Below the pieces are notes generated by a model. The model was not told the origin of the DNA and did no database searches. It was given only the letters and a program-made list of their open reading frames with translations. From Suillus spraguei (taxonomy: Eukaryota > Basidiomycota > Agaricomycetes > Boletales > Suillaceae), in NCBI GenBank assembly GCA_016800925.1, contig JABCPU010000224.1:1-64000 (forward strand): a stretch of DNA of 64,000 nucleotides, written 5' to 3'. Shown piece after piece: positions 10,717 to 23,470 of this stretch. The stretch's first letter is position 1. Each line of letters opens with the position of its first letter. The position numbers were made by a program, and so were the translations under genes.

Positions 10717-13700
10717 CCCGAGGCCAGCGGGAAGAGAAGGGACCCTGGAAATATTCAACACAAATAGACCTTGCTACGAAGGATGAATGTAGTTTGGGAA
10801 AGAGAAATGGACATCCAGTGCTGTGTGAGGAAGACCCTTTTAAGATAGCTGAGTCGATCTCGGGTGACCCTAAGCTTTATTCAGACCGGTCGAGGCTGAG
10901 ACGCCGTACGTATTATGGGATGTGGGGGCTTTTAAGCTTGGTGCATATTTCATTTTAGACTGACTATAGAGCGCGTCTATATCTAGAAATGGGAATTACA
11001 CGGGGAGAAAACCGAAAAAGCTCACAGCATGTCTGATTGGACAATCTGGGATCAGTTTGATAATCTGGAGAAAGAGGTGAGGGTTACGTGTCTGGTTGCA
11101 TAAACGAGACCCAGTAGTAGCGTCCTATCATACCTTTGACCAACCAGGAGCCTCAGAAACTAGACCAACCTAAAATGTATTAGAGTGATACTCGAGTGAG
11201 TCGGAATGACTGAATCAGCACCCTCAGCTCAAGACCCGGTGAGAACATCCAGGCAGGTCCAGACAGAGCCAGGTCTAGACTCTAGACCGCTTATAATTCC
11301 CCTTCGTGGGCTGATTGGATAGCAAAATTTTCGTGGAGAAATCCAACTGAGTAAGCCCCATGACGCTCTATGCGAGTAATAAGGGCGCAGGACTGGAAAT
11401 ATGAATGGTGAAACGTGCTTTCTGCATGAAGAGAATTAGTCGAATGACTGTAACTCGAGCAAGAGGAAATGTTCCTGACCAGGACCGCAGCGTGGCGAGT
11501 CTCGGCCACGGTGATAACGGATATGTTATCCGAGTCCCCGCAGTTCTAATGAACTTCTATGTACATGCTTACATCTAAACGTGGGTGTAACTATGCTGCG
11601 GAACTTCTCAGTGACTCGAATTGTACACTTTCCACCTTACAATTATTCTTCAGAGCTTTTGAAGTTGTCCAGTGCTAAGCGCCAAGTGCCACGGGTATAC
11701 TCAAGCTTAATTAGTAAGCAGTGTTACAGATATTAATGTCCTAGGACAGGCACCGCTTGACAAGCATACGAGACTATGAACTACTTACTCCAAATTGCAC
11801 GTCACTTCATCACGCACGTTTCATGTTGCATACCATGTCTGGTCGTCAAATTTTTGTCAATCACAACGGACGCCGTGCTTGGCAGCTTCTAGGACATTCA
11901 ACCTATCAGCGGTACACGTTAGTTGTGGCACAGCTGTGTCCGAACCGGCTGTATCATGCATCATAATCTCCACAAAGTTGGCTCGACAATCGAGCAAAGG
12001 TACTGGGCTCTAGTACAATGTGCTCTGGGCCACCTGCCAAGTTACTCGGCTTTGATTACGGCCCAGCTAGGTGGACCACTTCGAAGTACTTGGCAGAAAT
12101 TTCCCCAGGAGAATGTCATAGTCAGGTACATACTCAGCCACTGTTTTTTCCATGGACTCAGATTTCAAGGCGGGGATCTCCTCATTATGGTTTCAACCAG
12201 TCATGCTCCTGTCGGAAATACAGTATAGCATGTGAGACACGGCAACTTCCAAGAAGTCATCTAGCCTTCAAGTAGCTCTATCCGTTCTGCACGGACGGAA
12301 TTTATAAGGAGACAGATGTCATGGGCGAAATTACGGTGAAACTTCATCCTCAAGGCGTCATATATCATTGCCAATTGGTCATGACTGACTGATGCCTCCT
12401 ATAGTGGCAGAGAATATCGCATGTTTGTTGTGAGCACCATTCCAATGTGCACAGTTTTTTTCGTGCTCTGGAAATACTGCTGCGCAAACGTTTAAAAGGC
12501 AGGACCATTAGCACCACTAGCACAATAACTGCTCTAACCACACCATTTCTAAGCAGACGGACGTTGATTTCGCCGATCAGCCAATATTGTTATTGCATAC
12601 ACATATATTATCAGGGTAAAACAACGGATACTGTTCCGCCACTCCGGTACATTGGTGTTGGCTGAAAATTTACGTTTGACTGATAAAGGACAGCAGGTGA
12701 GTACAACATGTATGTTACGCTGAGAAATTCTCACCGCTGGCTGGAGCTGGTGTGCATGTACTAATTTCATTCCCAACTCTGGGGCTACGCGTCAAGTCGT
12801 TCGTAAACTCGTCAGTATTGTTGATTATTGCTATGCATCATCCTCACGGTGTCTGGCAGCCTGGTTCCGACACTGCGGAAATAATTGCCTAGTTCTCACC
12901 TGTTCCAGTCAGGCGGTAATACGTATTCCCAGTTTGTCTTCGGGCACTCGAATGACCTCCTCGCATTTACATCTACGAGCAATATTCATTGGAACGGAAA
13001 TAAAACACAAAATTTATATATAAAACGGATGTAAGAACACGTCGCAAGAACCTTGACCTGATTCTTAATACTACAATTCAGACGCTTTTCGATGCACCAA
13101 CTATCCTGCGTGTGAATCGATTGTAACACCGCTCCGAACCATCCTGGGACCTGGACTCCTGGACTCCGCACGCGTGGTCGAAGGTAGTCGACGTCGCATC
13201 AATTTCGGTCATGGCGGTGATTTTCGCCTTTTTTTCCACTTGCGGCGTTGTGACACTGTCTGTTTATTAAAACGAGCTCCTAGTACCCGCGGCGTTGCCA
13301 TGAGTATTGGTAGAGCACTTGCCAGTGAGTCACGCAAATTGGCAATCAAATATGTATGATACTGTCAGTACAGACAAAGACTAATCATTGGAGTCTCAAA
13401 ATTTAGGAAGGATCGGTGTGGGAGGGACACTCTCACAGATTCCAACTCACAGCAGTCAATAATATACAGCAGTAATGGTTTTGTGTTTTTCTTGTTTTTT
13501 TTTTTCCACCTAAAAGTAAGTTACCGAGAATTGTACCGTCATTTCACGTCCACGTGGCTGTCCCCTTGTACGTCAAAAGAAACGAAAAGAATATTCATGC
13601 AAGTTGTTTCACCCCTCATATCACTCAAACTTATGCACCCTGAATCAAGGTCATGTCATGATTTTCGTAACCAGTATGCAAAAGTCCGATGTAATACCTT

Positions 13701-13912
13701 GGCAGTCTCCGAACAACTTACATTTCCTGGAGATTGCCAAGCGCCTTTTAGCTTTCCCTGCCAGGGCCACCTAGTGCGCGATACCGATCGATCTATTGAA
13801 TGCCAGCAAGTGCCAGGTGGCTCCAAGTCTGACGTCCTTCCCACGGTTACACGTTAAAACATGAAACCCGCCTGTCGCTCACTCACCCAGAGTTACCACT
13901 ATTACGCTGATC
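10717..13912. other. 3.2-kb region without a supported gene
   Basis: All frames are short and none shows a recognisable domain. A small open stretch from 11034 (MSDWTIWDQFDNLEKE) ends at a GTGAGG that could be a donor, but no matching downstream exon is visible. It contains the 5' flanks of the divergent RhoGAP and CFEM genes. Confidence 0.5.
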
Positions 13913-14515
13913 ATGCTCTTCAAGTCATTTTTCATCGCTGCAGTAGCAGCTCTGGCTGTTAATGCACAATCGGGGAACGCAACGTCTAGTTCTGCAGATC
14001 CAGCTGCAAGCGGCGCACCTTCACCGTGCATCATTGGATGTTCGACCCAAGCTGCCGCTCAAAGTGACTGCATCAGCTAGTAAGTTGACTAGGTTTCAAA
14101 CAGCATTTGAGCATTTCGAATCTCACACCTCGATGTCAGCACCAACCTTACTTGTGTTTGTTCCTCCACTGCATTCCAGGATGCTGCCGGCGCATGTCTG
14201 CAGGCTAACTGCACTACTGCCGAGATTGCTCAGGCGAATACGCTTCAGCAAGATGAATGTGCAACACGTACGTCATTCTTTCCGAATTGTGTACTGGGGC
14301 TGATGATAATAGTTTCGAACTCTTCGACCGCGACCACAACGAGCTCGACCCCGATATCCACTCCCACGACTTCTTCGTCTGCCAAAACTTCAGCAACAGC
14401 AGCAACCTCATCCGGTGCTGCCACAGGTCTCGTGCCTTCGCTTGCTCTCAACAGTGCATTTGGTGGGCTTGTTGCCCTTGCTGGTGTCTTTATTGGAGCA
14501 GCGCTTGTTGTGTGA
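13913..14515 (+). CDS. CFEM-domain protein, probably GPI-anchored (copy 1)
   Basis: Cell-surface protein with one CFEM domain. Exons 13913-14079, 14140-14267 and 14313-14515 join in frame (165 residues). A signal peptide (MLFKSFFIAAVAALAVNAQ) leads to the eight-cysteine domain: PCIIGC, SDC, CVC, a single Cys in 'GACLQ', 'NC' and a last Cys in 'DEC'. A Ser/Thr-rich spacer follows (TSSTPISTPTTSSS), then a hydrophobic C-terminus (FGGLVALAGVFIGAALVV), as in GPI-anchored proteins. The position three before the CxC, usually the haem-ligand Asp in the characterised CFEM proteins, is Asn here (TNLTCVC). It is followed 0.5 kb downstream by a second CFEM gene in the same direction. Confidence 0.9.
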
Positions 14516-15052
14516 TCCAGTCAGTAAAAAGTTGTAACCGCGGGGCAATCACAATTTCGTTACTTTGTTCGACAATGTTTCAGAATCTTGTAAGTTTTGT
14601 GGTCAAGGTTAAACGTAATCCAGAACTACAATATTTGATTATTACATGCACCTATTGCTTCTCCTCAACTTGGGGCTTGAGCGGTAACCAAGTGATACCA
14701 TTGTTTTACCATTCGTCTGCATCCGTGGGTGCATGCTCGGAGCAGGGATGATCTCCCCCAGAAAGCGGATCAAGAAGAAATGAGTGGTCTGGCTACGTAG
14801 CCTGGGAACTAAAAAGTGGAAGGGATGGTGTAATGTGACTGAACTCTGCTTGCACATTGCGCAGCGCCTCGACTTCGCCCAAAACGCGGATTGCCTTACG
14901 GTTTGGGCCATGCAGTATTGATATTGCACATATGCGAAGGGGATAGTGTGGTCGCAGAGATTAATGGTTCGATTGATTACCCGCTTCAATTTACCCTGCT
15001 ATTGGAAATTCCTAGCGCCCAAATCTCTTTGTGCTAGACCTCGCTGCTGAGC

Positions 15053-15742
15053 ATGCACTGTTCACTCGTTTTTGTCTTTTTTCTAGTATTCGGTTTTTGT
15101 GCTGCACAAAACTATACCCTTCCTCAATGTGCGCAAGTCTGTGCGGGGACAGCTGCGACGGCGGCTGGCTGTTATTCGTTGTGAGTATTTCAACAATCTT
15201 CAAAGTCAAATTTGTCTAAAAATCATTACACAGCTCGAACGCCACATGTGTTTGTGCCTCTCAGTTCTTTCAAGCAGCCATTCAGCCGTGCTTTGACACG
15301 AGCTGCAATACGACATCCCAAGGCACTGCCTGGCAGTATTACAGCAACTTGTGTTCTGATGGTGGGTCTTTTGCATGCATCGAGTGGAAAAACGTTTCTC
15401 ATACGCAATAAATGTGCAGGCTCCTCGGCCAGTTCCGGTGCAAGTACATTCTCAGGTACTTGGCGCTTAACTGTTAGTGATTGAGGTTGATTGTCACACG
15501 CAGGCAAGCCTACAGCCACGACTGTCAGCGCTCCTACTATTACTGCGCCGGGACCTGTAACCTCACATCAATCCTCAACCAAAACGTCCTCGCTACCATC
15601 CACTAAATCAGCAAACACTTCATCTACTACGACCTCTACAAAACAAACGCAGCCAACATCAACTTCTGGAGCACTTGCGACGGAAATAAAGATGCTACAT
15701 GGCCTCATGCTAGTCGTTGTTGGTAGTGCTCTGATCTTGTGA
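15053..15742 (+). CDS. CFEM-domain protein, probably GPI-anchored (copy 2)
   Basis: Exons 15053-15180, 15234-15361, 15420-15455 and 15504-15742 join in frame to 176 residues. The order is the same as in copy 1: signal peptide (MHCSLVFVFFLVFGFCAAQ), a CFEM domain with Cys in QCAQVC, GC, TCVC, PC, SC and LC (eight in all), a Thr/Ser-rich linker, and a hydrophobic tail (LMLVVVGSALIL). One additional short exon, 36 bp, lies in the linker. Again Asn, not Asp, precedes the CxC by three (SNATCVC). Sequence identity to copy 1 is low outside the cysteines, so the duplication is old. Confidence 0.88.
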
Positions 15743-16889
15743 TGATGCGGGTCAGCTCCAGGACAACATATGATTGATTTTTGGGAGACAATGTCGTGTA
15801 GGTATTCTTGCGTTTGGAGACCCCTGGAGACCGGGGTGAACCTGACTCCTGGACTTTGATATATATATCTAAAGACATTGTTGGGCTGAGGACTATACCT
15901 ATCCATCCTAATAATACACAGCCATGTATATCTGTCAGAATAGGCCAGATTGTGCGACGATATGCATACATGACGTGTGTAAGAGCCGGGAGGAACTGAA
16001 TACTGGACAATATTAATGAACCTATATTGGATAAAGAGAATGAGTAATAAAATACGTTGTAGCCAGTGACAGAGCTATTTTTGAGGTCACAACATTCCAG
16101 CAACCTTCATGACGTCCGTCGGGATCAAAGAAAGGGTGGGGGCACATGGGGCCGGGTGGATAGGCCGGTTGAAGCCGTGATGGAGTCCCATGCCTGAGCA
16201 GAACGGCACGGCACGTCGTGTGTCAGGAAGCTTAGCCTGACTCAGGGTTAAATTGGCAGTTATATATCGTCAGCGTAACCTTTCAACGCACCGATCTGGA
16301 CTAGTGCCTAGTATAATGGATTAGTGACGGTTACGTAGCCGGTGCAAGGTGGGTGCCTTGGCTGTGCTTAGCCACAGTCTGATTTGGAACAAGGGGATGC
16401 TGAGAGCTGGAACAGTGTAACAGTGTTGCAAAACGCTGCCCAAGTGTCGTCCGTACAGCCTGAACGATGCATGTGCATGAGGTTTGGCACAGCTATCTCC
16501 TTGGATGACGATGACGATGATCACCATGAAGCTAAATGGTTGTCTATCGTCAATGTGATATACTTACTACCACAAGGTTCTTTGTGATTAATTGGAACGT
16601 CGGCGGTCGTCTCTTGTCACACGTTACATATAATATGTGACATCACGGTCACAACAAACAAAGCCGCCCGGGTAGCCAAGTTCCTTCCAAGTTCTCAACT
16701 CGTCTTTGACTTGTCCTCCTTGAAAGCAATTGAACGGACTATCATCACATTCAGGAAACGACCTCTTCAATTTGGCAGACTTGTTCTTCAACATTATAAC
16801 CTATCACCTCAACAGTTTGCTGCACACGCTGGCCAGATCATATCCCTCTCACCAACTGTTGTTCTATTAGCACGCTTTCCTTATTCATC
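15743..16889. other. Intergenic region, promoter side of the Galpha gene
   Basis: No supported gene. A short GATGACGATGACGATGATCACCATGA stretch at 16504 is low-complexity, not a gene. The last 250 bp are CT-rich, as is common upstream of basidiomycete start codons. Confidence 0.4.
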
Positions 16890-18394
16890 ATGGGCAACTG
16901 CGTATCAGCACAGGACAGGGAAGAGAAGGCAAGGTCAGATGCTATTGACCGTCAGATAGAAGAGGACTCTAGGAAGTTTAGGAAGGAGTGTAAGATACTA
17001 CTTCTCGGTACGTGTCTTCCTTTCTACCTCACATTATGTCTATTTCACTGTTATCTTTATGGTTGCCACCGAGGTTGCGTCTACTTGGTTTATTCCTTCA
17101 ACTGCCTCATCCGTTCAGCCCCTTTCTTTGTTCTTACTGCTGATACCCAACCTCAGGGTCTGGCGAATCCGGAAAGTCAACAATAGTGAAGCAGATGAAA
17201 ATTATTCATCAGAATGGCTTCACGAAGAACGAACTCATGACGTTCCGTCCGACAATATATCGAAACACACTCGACTCTGCACAAGCCATTGTCCTACAGA
17301 TGCGTAATATGAATGTGGAGTGTGTAACACCTGCGAACCGGGTGCGTTCTCTCTCGCTTTCTCTCCTATCTCGTTCATCCCCTTTGGTAGACATTCGCCG
17401 AACGCATCGTCGAATACAGGGTTGAAAGCACCCCTGATTTTGTTTTCTCGGCTGATATTGCGCAAGCCATTCATGACCTATGGCAAGATCCTATCATCCC
17501 CAAAGTGATGGACTGTTCAAGTCAGTTCTATCTTATGGACTCAGCTAGCTAGTGAGTAATTATATCCATTCGGATTACAAATACTCACGATGTCGGTTCT
17601 CAGTTTCTTTACGGAAGTGCTCCGGATAGGCACTCCCGACTATACACCAACAGAAAACGATGTATTACGAGCTCGAGCAAAGACGACCGGTATCACCGAA
17701 ACGCGGTTTAACATGGGACAGCTATCGTGAGTACACCAACATGTCAAAGTTCTGTTTTAATCGTTTTCTTGTAGCATTCATATGTTTGACGTCGGCGGCC
17801 AGCGTTCAGAACGAAAGAAATGGATACATTGTTTCGAATCCGTGACAAGCATCATTTTCTGCACAGCATTATCGGAATATGACCAGGTATTATTGGAAGA
17901 GAAGAACCAAGTAGGTCCCGTGCATGCACGAATATTAACCGTCACTAATTTTGTCAATAGAATCGCATGCAAGAATCACTTATCCTATTTGAGTCGGTCA
18001 TCAACTCACGTTGGTTCCTGCGAACTTCCATCATATTATTTTTGAACAAGATAGATGTCTTCAAGAATAAGCTACCAAAGGTAAGTATCCTGTGTTGTGG
18101 ACGCATGTAAATTTATTGACGCTCTGCAGGTACCGATCGAGAAGTACTTCCCAGAATATACAGGTGGCGCAGACATCAACAAAGCAGCAAAATATATTCT
18201 ATGGAAGTTCATGCAGGCTAATCGGGCGCGTCTAAGTGTTTACCCTCAGTAAGTGTGATTTTTCACGCCTCACTTATCGCTCACTATGGCGTAGCTTAAC
18301 ACAAGCCACCGATACGACAAATATCAGACTCGTTTTCGCTGCGGTCAAGGAGACAATCCTACAGAACGCTCTCAAAGACTCGGGCATACTGTGA
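16890..18394 (+). CDS. Heterotrimeric G-protein alpha subunit
   Basis: Membrane-associated GTPase that relays signals from seven-helix receptors such as pheromone or nutrient receptors. Eight exons (16890-17007, 17157-17341, 17391-17551, 17604-17726, 17775-17910, 17961-18080, 18130-18248, 18295-18394) join in frame to 353 residues, the typical Galpha length. MGNCVS is the N-myristoylation site with a Cys for palmitoylation. The P-loop is 'GSGESGKST' across the first splice. The catalytic switch-I Arg is in 'RARAKTTGI', switch II is '[13 protein letters not shown]' with the catalytic Gln, and 'NKID' binds guanine. The C-terminus is DSGIL, so the Cys at position -4 (pertussis-toxin site of Galpha-i) is Ser. 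The first intron (149 bp) is unusually long for this window. All splice sites are canonical. Confidence 0.97.
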
Positions 18395-18866
18395 CGTCTT
18401 CCTTTCCTGGTTTTCTTGTTCTTATCTATCCGTATGCGCCACATTACCCCATTGGTTAACTTGTATTAACGAGGGTGCAGCTCGCATACATATCTGGAAC
18501 GCCTGGTTACTCTCTAGCATGTTATCATCTTATCTAGCATACCATCAATTATTCATCATTACCCTGACTATCTGCGAGACTGATCTGCATGCTCCCTTTC
18601 GCCTTTACATACTGCACAGCATTTGTTTGATCTGGTTTTGACTTGCTATAGTGGTTACAGCTAATATTGGCAACCCGTCCCTGTGTGCAACACTCTGTAT
18701 ACATCGATGCGCCCTGTGCACAAAAGCTTTGTAACCTGTAGTGTGCAATACTATGATCATGCAAGCAGACATTCGAAGGCGAGATTATAGAGCATGATCA
18801 CATTAATACAAGGAAACAAACATGTTAGGATCCACTGCGTAGTGTTAGTATGATGCATTCCATATG
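18395..18866. other. Tail-to-tail intergenic region
   Basis: 3' flanks of the convergent Galpha and importin genes. Nothing recognisable inside. Confidence 0.5.
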
Positions 18867-21800
18867 CTAGCCATCGCTATCCCGCTCCTCTTCACTGTCC
18901 CACTGGTTGAACCCTAAATCTCTCACACTCGAAACTGCTACAAGAAGCGGATGCTGACCATCCAACATCTTCAGCAGCTTCTCCATATCCTCCAGAGCAA
19001 ATTCTTCTACTTCTTCTAACAGCGCAAGCTCCTCGCGATCGTCCTCCGGGGACTCTGCGCGTCGCTTGCGTTTATCTGCGAGCGTCTGAAGCTGATGCTT
19101 CGTAGCTTCTATAAGAGCCCCTTGTAGATCCGGCGTGAGCGCTGGAATGCCAACTACGCGAAGCCCGTCGGCGAGGGCTCTATACAACGAGGAAAGAAAC
19201 GAAGGGTCTGTTTCGGCTCGCATGCTGTGTATGAGCTGGAGGAAGGAAGCAGCTACCATCTGCGATGTCAGTGTTCCACTGTGCTTTCCGCAAGAGAAAA
19301 GCAAAGGAATCAATCTGAGCGTATGATCATCAGCAGTAACAGTAACGATGACGGGGAACACTCACCTACTCGCTGCTTCGCGAACGCCGTCATGGAAGTA
19401 GAATTTTAAAGCGGGGAGGGAGAGCTCCAAGCTCTGGGTGAGATAAGGTGCGAATCGGCCGTTGAGTGTTGCACAATAGACAACGAGAGTATCGAACGCT
19501 TGGCATTTCTCGTCGATAGTTGAAGTGCGAATTCCAACAACTTGACCGTCCATTGAGATAGTCTCCCAGCCTTCTCGCATCTCGCTGACATCGTCTTCGT
19601 TATCTGTGTAGCAAGATAAGTGGAAATCATGACCCAAATGACTAATATTACCGTAAACAGAAACATCGGCTTTTGCGCTGGCTGCGTTCAGTAGCGGGGG
19701 CATGACCACAGGAAGGAACGGCTCGAATTCAGTGCCAAGAGCCTGGCAAATTTTAGCCCAAGTAGCGATTAAAAAGGTCGGTAGCATGGTGTCTGAGGGG
19801 TCGACAGGAGAATCTATCATACATAATAAGCAGTTATCAAAATTTGTTCTGAGGCAGTCAGGGACGAACTTTGAATTTTAATTAAAAGCTCGATGAGCGT
19901 ATTTGCGTCAGCGCGGAAAACGTTACGTCCAACAGCAATTGCTGACAATGACCAGTCAAGGAAAATTGCACCGATAACAGGTTTTTCTCACCTATTAAAC
20001 CAGCACATTCCATGGCTTTTGCGCGTAGCTTGTAATGATCGGAACTGTTGGCATTCCGGAGAACATTCAAAAGAAGAGGCATTATGGAGGTATAGTGCTG
20101 TTGTATATGCGAGTCTCAGATAAACCATGGACACGTGAAACTGCAGCATAATACCTTAGCAAACGTTGCCTGGCTGGCATCAGCGACCATAGCGAGAGTT
20201 GTAATAGCTTGTTCTTGGACGTAGCCTTTGACTACTTTTCCATCCTCGGCTCCTGGATTGAGCATCTTGAGCAGGCGCTCAACGATGGGGTCCAAATAAG
20301 GAACGAGAGTGTCATGTTCGACACCTTCGCAAAAGTTGATCAGAGCAGCAGCAGCATGCGAGTGCACACTAAAACCGATTAGGCGGAGGACAAGTGGCGA
20401 ATCAGGGAAGCAACAATTACCGAGGTTCTGGGGCTTCTAGTGTTGGTATCAACGCGGCGAATAATTGCTTGTGATAGCGATCTTGAATAATTTCCTTGGA
20501 GTACAAACGTCTATGAGTTTCATGCTGACAGGCTGACTAAACTTACTTCCAAATCAGTACATAATTGACCACTGCATCGATCACTAAGTGAGGACATCAT
20601 CCAACGATAGAAACAACGTACACGCATTGACATGCAGCATACCGCACACGTGGGTGTGCATCCTTGAACATTGGAGTAACCAGGCTGGGAACACGATCAA
20701 TGAAAGGAACTTCATGAACTGAAGAACACGCACTCAACAACTTTCCCAAGTTCCATTTGCATCACCTAATAGATAAATGAGTGGGCCTGGACTATGCCAT
20801 AAACTAGTGTGTCATACAAACCTTGCTCGTGCCTTCGGCAATGGCTGCGATAGCCATGAGGCCGGCGTGCCTCAATCTCCAGTCGTAATTGGCAAGCATT
20901 GACGGAATGTATTGAAATGCCGGAGGAAGCACTGCTTTACCTCCAAGAGCACAGGCCACTCTATCGAGGGATTGCTCGTATACATGAGGATAATTCTCAT
21001 CTTGTGCATCCTCTGAGGGCTAAAGATGATTAAGTTGATGAAATACTTGGGAAATGCACGATAAGTATCTTACATCAGCTTCGAGCCAGAAATCCAGCGT
21101 GTCTTCGGGTAATTCCCCCATACCCTCCAGAGACGCTCTTACCATAGCTGCTGTCCACCCTTCCGAGCGCTTCACCAATGTGGGCTTAGCCTCGGTAAGG
21201 CTTACCATAAATTCTAATGCAGCTTTTCTGACCAACTCTTTCTCGTCATCTTCTGTGCCTTCGTCACTATCGCCAGGAGTTCGACTATCGGACCCGCCGG
21301 GAGGGAACGTAAAGCTTGATGATGTACCAGGGAATGGCTTAGCGACCGTGGGTGTCGGGCCCGAGTCGACGTTTGGCATTATCAAGCCGCGCAAGAAAGA
21401 CAGCAGGGCATTCATATGAGGCACGAAGAGACTGGGATGAGATGAACATAACGGCGTTAGCGAGCTGAGGAAAGATTTAAGGTGAATGTTAGGGAGGGAA
21501 GGTAATGTGTCTAGCATTGGGTAGAGTAGTGAGAGCGATTGCGATAATTGATGTTGATCACATGCAGTAAGGTAGGATACAGAGGCTCGGAGAGCAGCAA
21601 GCCGAACCTGAAGGCCGTCCGTCAATGCTAATTAGTTCGATTAGAGGACCACGCACCTCGACACTTTGAGAGTCTTGTAGACCTTTTCGGAAAACCGTCA
21701 GAACAGCATCTGTTTGGAGATCCATTACAAGATTTGGGCAGCCAGAAAATAACCTATAAGCGCACTCCCGGAAGCCAGCTTCACCTGTCTGCGTCATACT

Positions 21801-22347
21801 AAATGTTTGTGCCTGTAGCGCGTGCCAAGGACGCCCTCGGACATGGAGTTATTTGCGAGATCGCAAACTGTATCGACTGTCTTCCTGCGAACGGCATCTA
21901 ATGGTTCATGAGACAGAGAGTGAAGTAGTAGGCGCTCGAGTGTTGTCAAGGCATGGGCCGGGAGCTGGTCGTAAAGCGTTAGACGCCCTTCTCTGGGTTG
22001 TTGGCCTGGTGCAGTACGAAAGAGAAGCCTGCGAAGTAAGACGAGGGAGAAAGATCGCATCTACGCTTCATTGAGTGAGTGCAGCGGTATTGAGACATAA
22101 TACATATCAACTTGCCACTTCAGTATCAGCTGTAATAGAGAACTGAGCTAATGCGAGCAGGTATAGGTCTGGGGTCTGAGCCAGTCTATCATTAACCGCC
22201 TGTTCTGCACTGAAAGTCTCTATCAGCACAAGTCGCGCCTATTGAAAGAATCGCGCACTTGGAACGTATCTTATTATCACCAAGCACGAGATTGGCAAGG
22301 ATTTGTGTGAGTTCTGTCGTGATTTCGTGAGGAACGACAGCCTCCAT
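18867..22347 (-). CDS. Importin beta / karyopherin of the Kap121-Pse1 (importin-5) type
   Basis: Nuclear import receptor made of HEAT repeats; it carries cargo such as ribosomal proteins and histones through the pore under Ran control. It starts at ATG 22347 ('[18 protein letters not shown]') and ends at 18867 with an acidic tail ([11 protein letters not shown]). Many short introns break it into roughly a dozen exons. Diagnostic blocks are '[14 protein letters not shown]', 'AEQAVNDRL', and late in the protein '[17 protein letters not shown]' and '[13 protein letters not shown]', which match the conserved core of this subfamily. An acidic stretch near 21250 ('[14 protein letters not shown]') sits between repeats. 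I did not resolve every splice site, but each coding block is on the same strand and in order. Confidence 0.9.
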
Positions 22348-23470
22348 GGTACCGAATCTATGGGAATTGATTATTGATATGAGGGTCTGGGAGTGGCGGC
22401 AAAACCAGATTGATCTTATGGTACAGCTGTTCAAATAGGTGATTCCACTTGTTTGATAAAGCTGTTCACTGCTAGTACGATGGAGAAGATGCTGTTAAAA
22501 GGTGATCAGACCCGAGTCTTCAAGTTCAAGCTCAGCGGCTTTTCCACCATCCTCATCTCGAATGACGATCTGCTAGAGCTTTTCTTCACAACTTCTGGAT
22601 CACGACTGATAACGTCAAACGCAGTAAGGTAAGCATCAGGCTCAAGAGTTCAAGTCTTCATCAAGCCCCATCTACAAGCTTTACTTCTTAAAGGTGATAA
22701 CTCCGACGCAATCATCCACTTGGATGTCGATCATCACCTCACACATGATCAAGTCCGTTGATGGACACACGTCCGAATCACTCAGTGGCGCACTTTTCTA
22801 TATCAGTCTGGTCAACGCAGCCTTCGAGGTTTGAGTGCATGTCAAGGCTGAGCGAGTTGGGTTATGGGCTCGGAGAGATTGACACAGCTATCGGCGACCC
22901 ATCTACTCGAAGTATTTTAAACAGCATCCCGTTGGTGTGTGTTAACAGTATCAGTGATCATTTTCCGAAGATGTCGATGAGTCTCATAGTTCGCGACTTG
23001 GTCTGGTCTCCCCTAGCCAAAGGTCCCTTTTTGTCTGAAAAGTTAAGTCCGTTTCGTGGCGACAGCTATTAATTAACTGTCAGGTCAAGAAAAGAATTAC
23101 ATTGTCTTGCGTCCATTTCGCGTATGCTAACTCTTGCATACGATACCCTTGGAAAGCTCGTTCTTTCAGTTGGTGCATACTGGTGCGAAGGTGTTTTGTT
23201 GTCTTACCCTTTCCTCGTAGTTGGTACGTCATCTTGTCATGAAACAAAAATGTGTGTTTATTCAGGTACAGGCAGAGGAAAAGGGAAGATGATCGACATC
23301 ATGATCCGATGCTGTAGAAGGATATATTCCTTCAGACCTCTGCCACGCGGCAGCTGTACCGGTTATTGTTCCAGTGCCGGACACGATGCCATATGGACGT
23401 ACACTTGATGGATCCACGCGTACAACCTAAACTACACAGCACATTATCTAATCTCCATTACCTTGATGTA
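22348..23470. other. Intergenic region with unassigned coding-like stretches
   Basis: On the plus strand 22484-22625 reads as an exon-like frame ('TRVFKFKLSGFSTILIS', 'LLELFFTTSGSRL') followed by a GTAAGC donor; the pattern faintly resembles the N-terminal beta region of a cytochrome P450, but no haem motif (FxxGxxxC) follows, so I do not call one. A frame at 23124-23408 is also unassigned. Probably gene remnants. Confidence 0.3.

Noticed and set aside
9362..10958. Long plus-strand ORFs (for example 10239-10958, 239 codons)
   Set aside because: They are antisense to the RhoGAP exons, which have domain motifs and consistent splice sites.
11034..11081. First exon of a plus-strand gene (MSDWTIWDQFDNLEKE)
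   Set aside because: A single short frame with a possible donor; no downstream exon with matching phase or homology.
22484..22850. Cytochrome P450 fragment
   Set aside because: Only a weak N-terminal resemblance; no ExxR or haem-Cys motif in the following kilobase.
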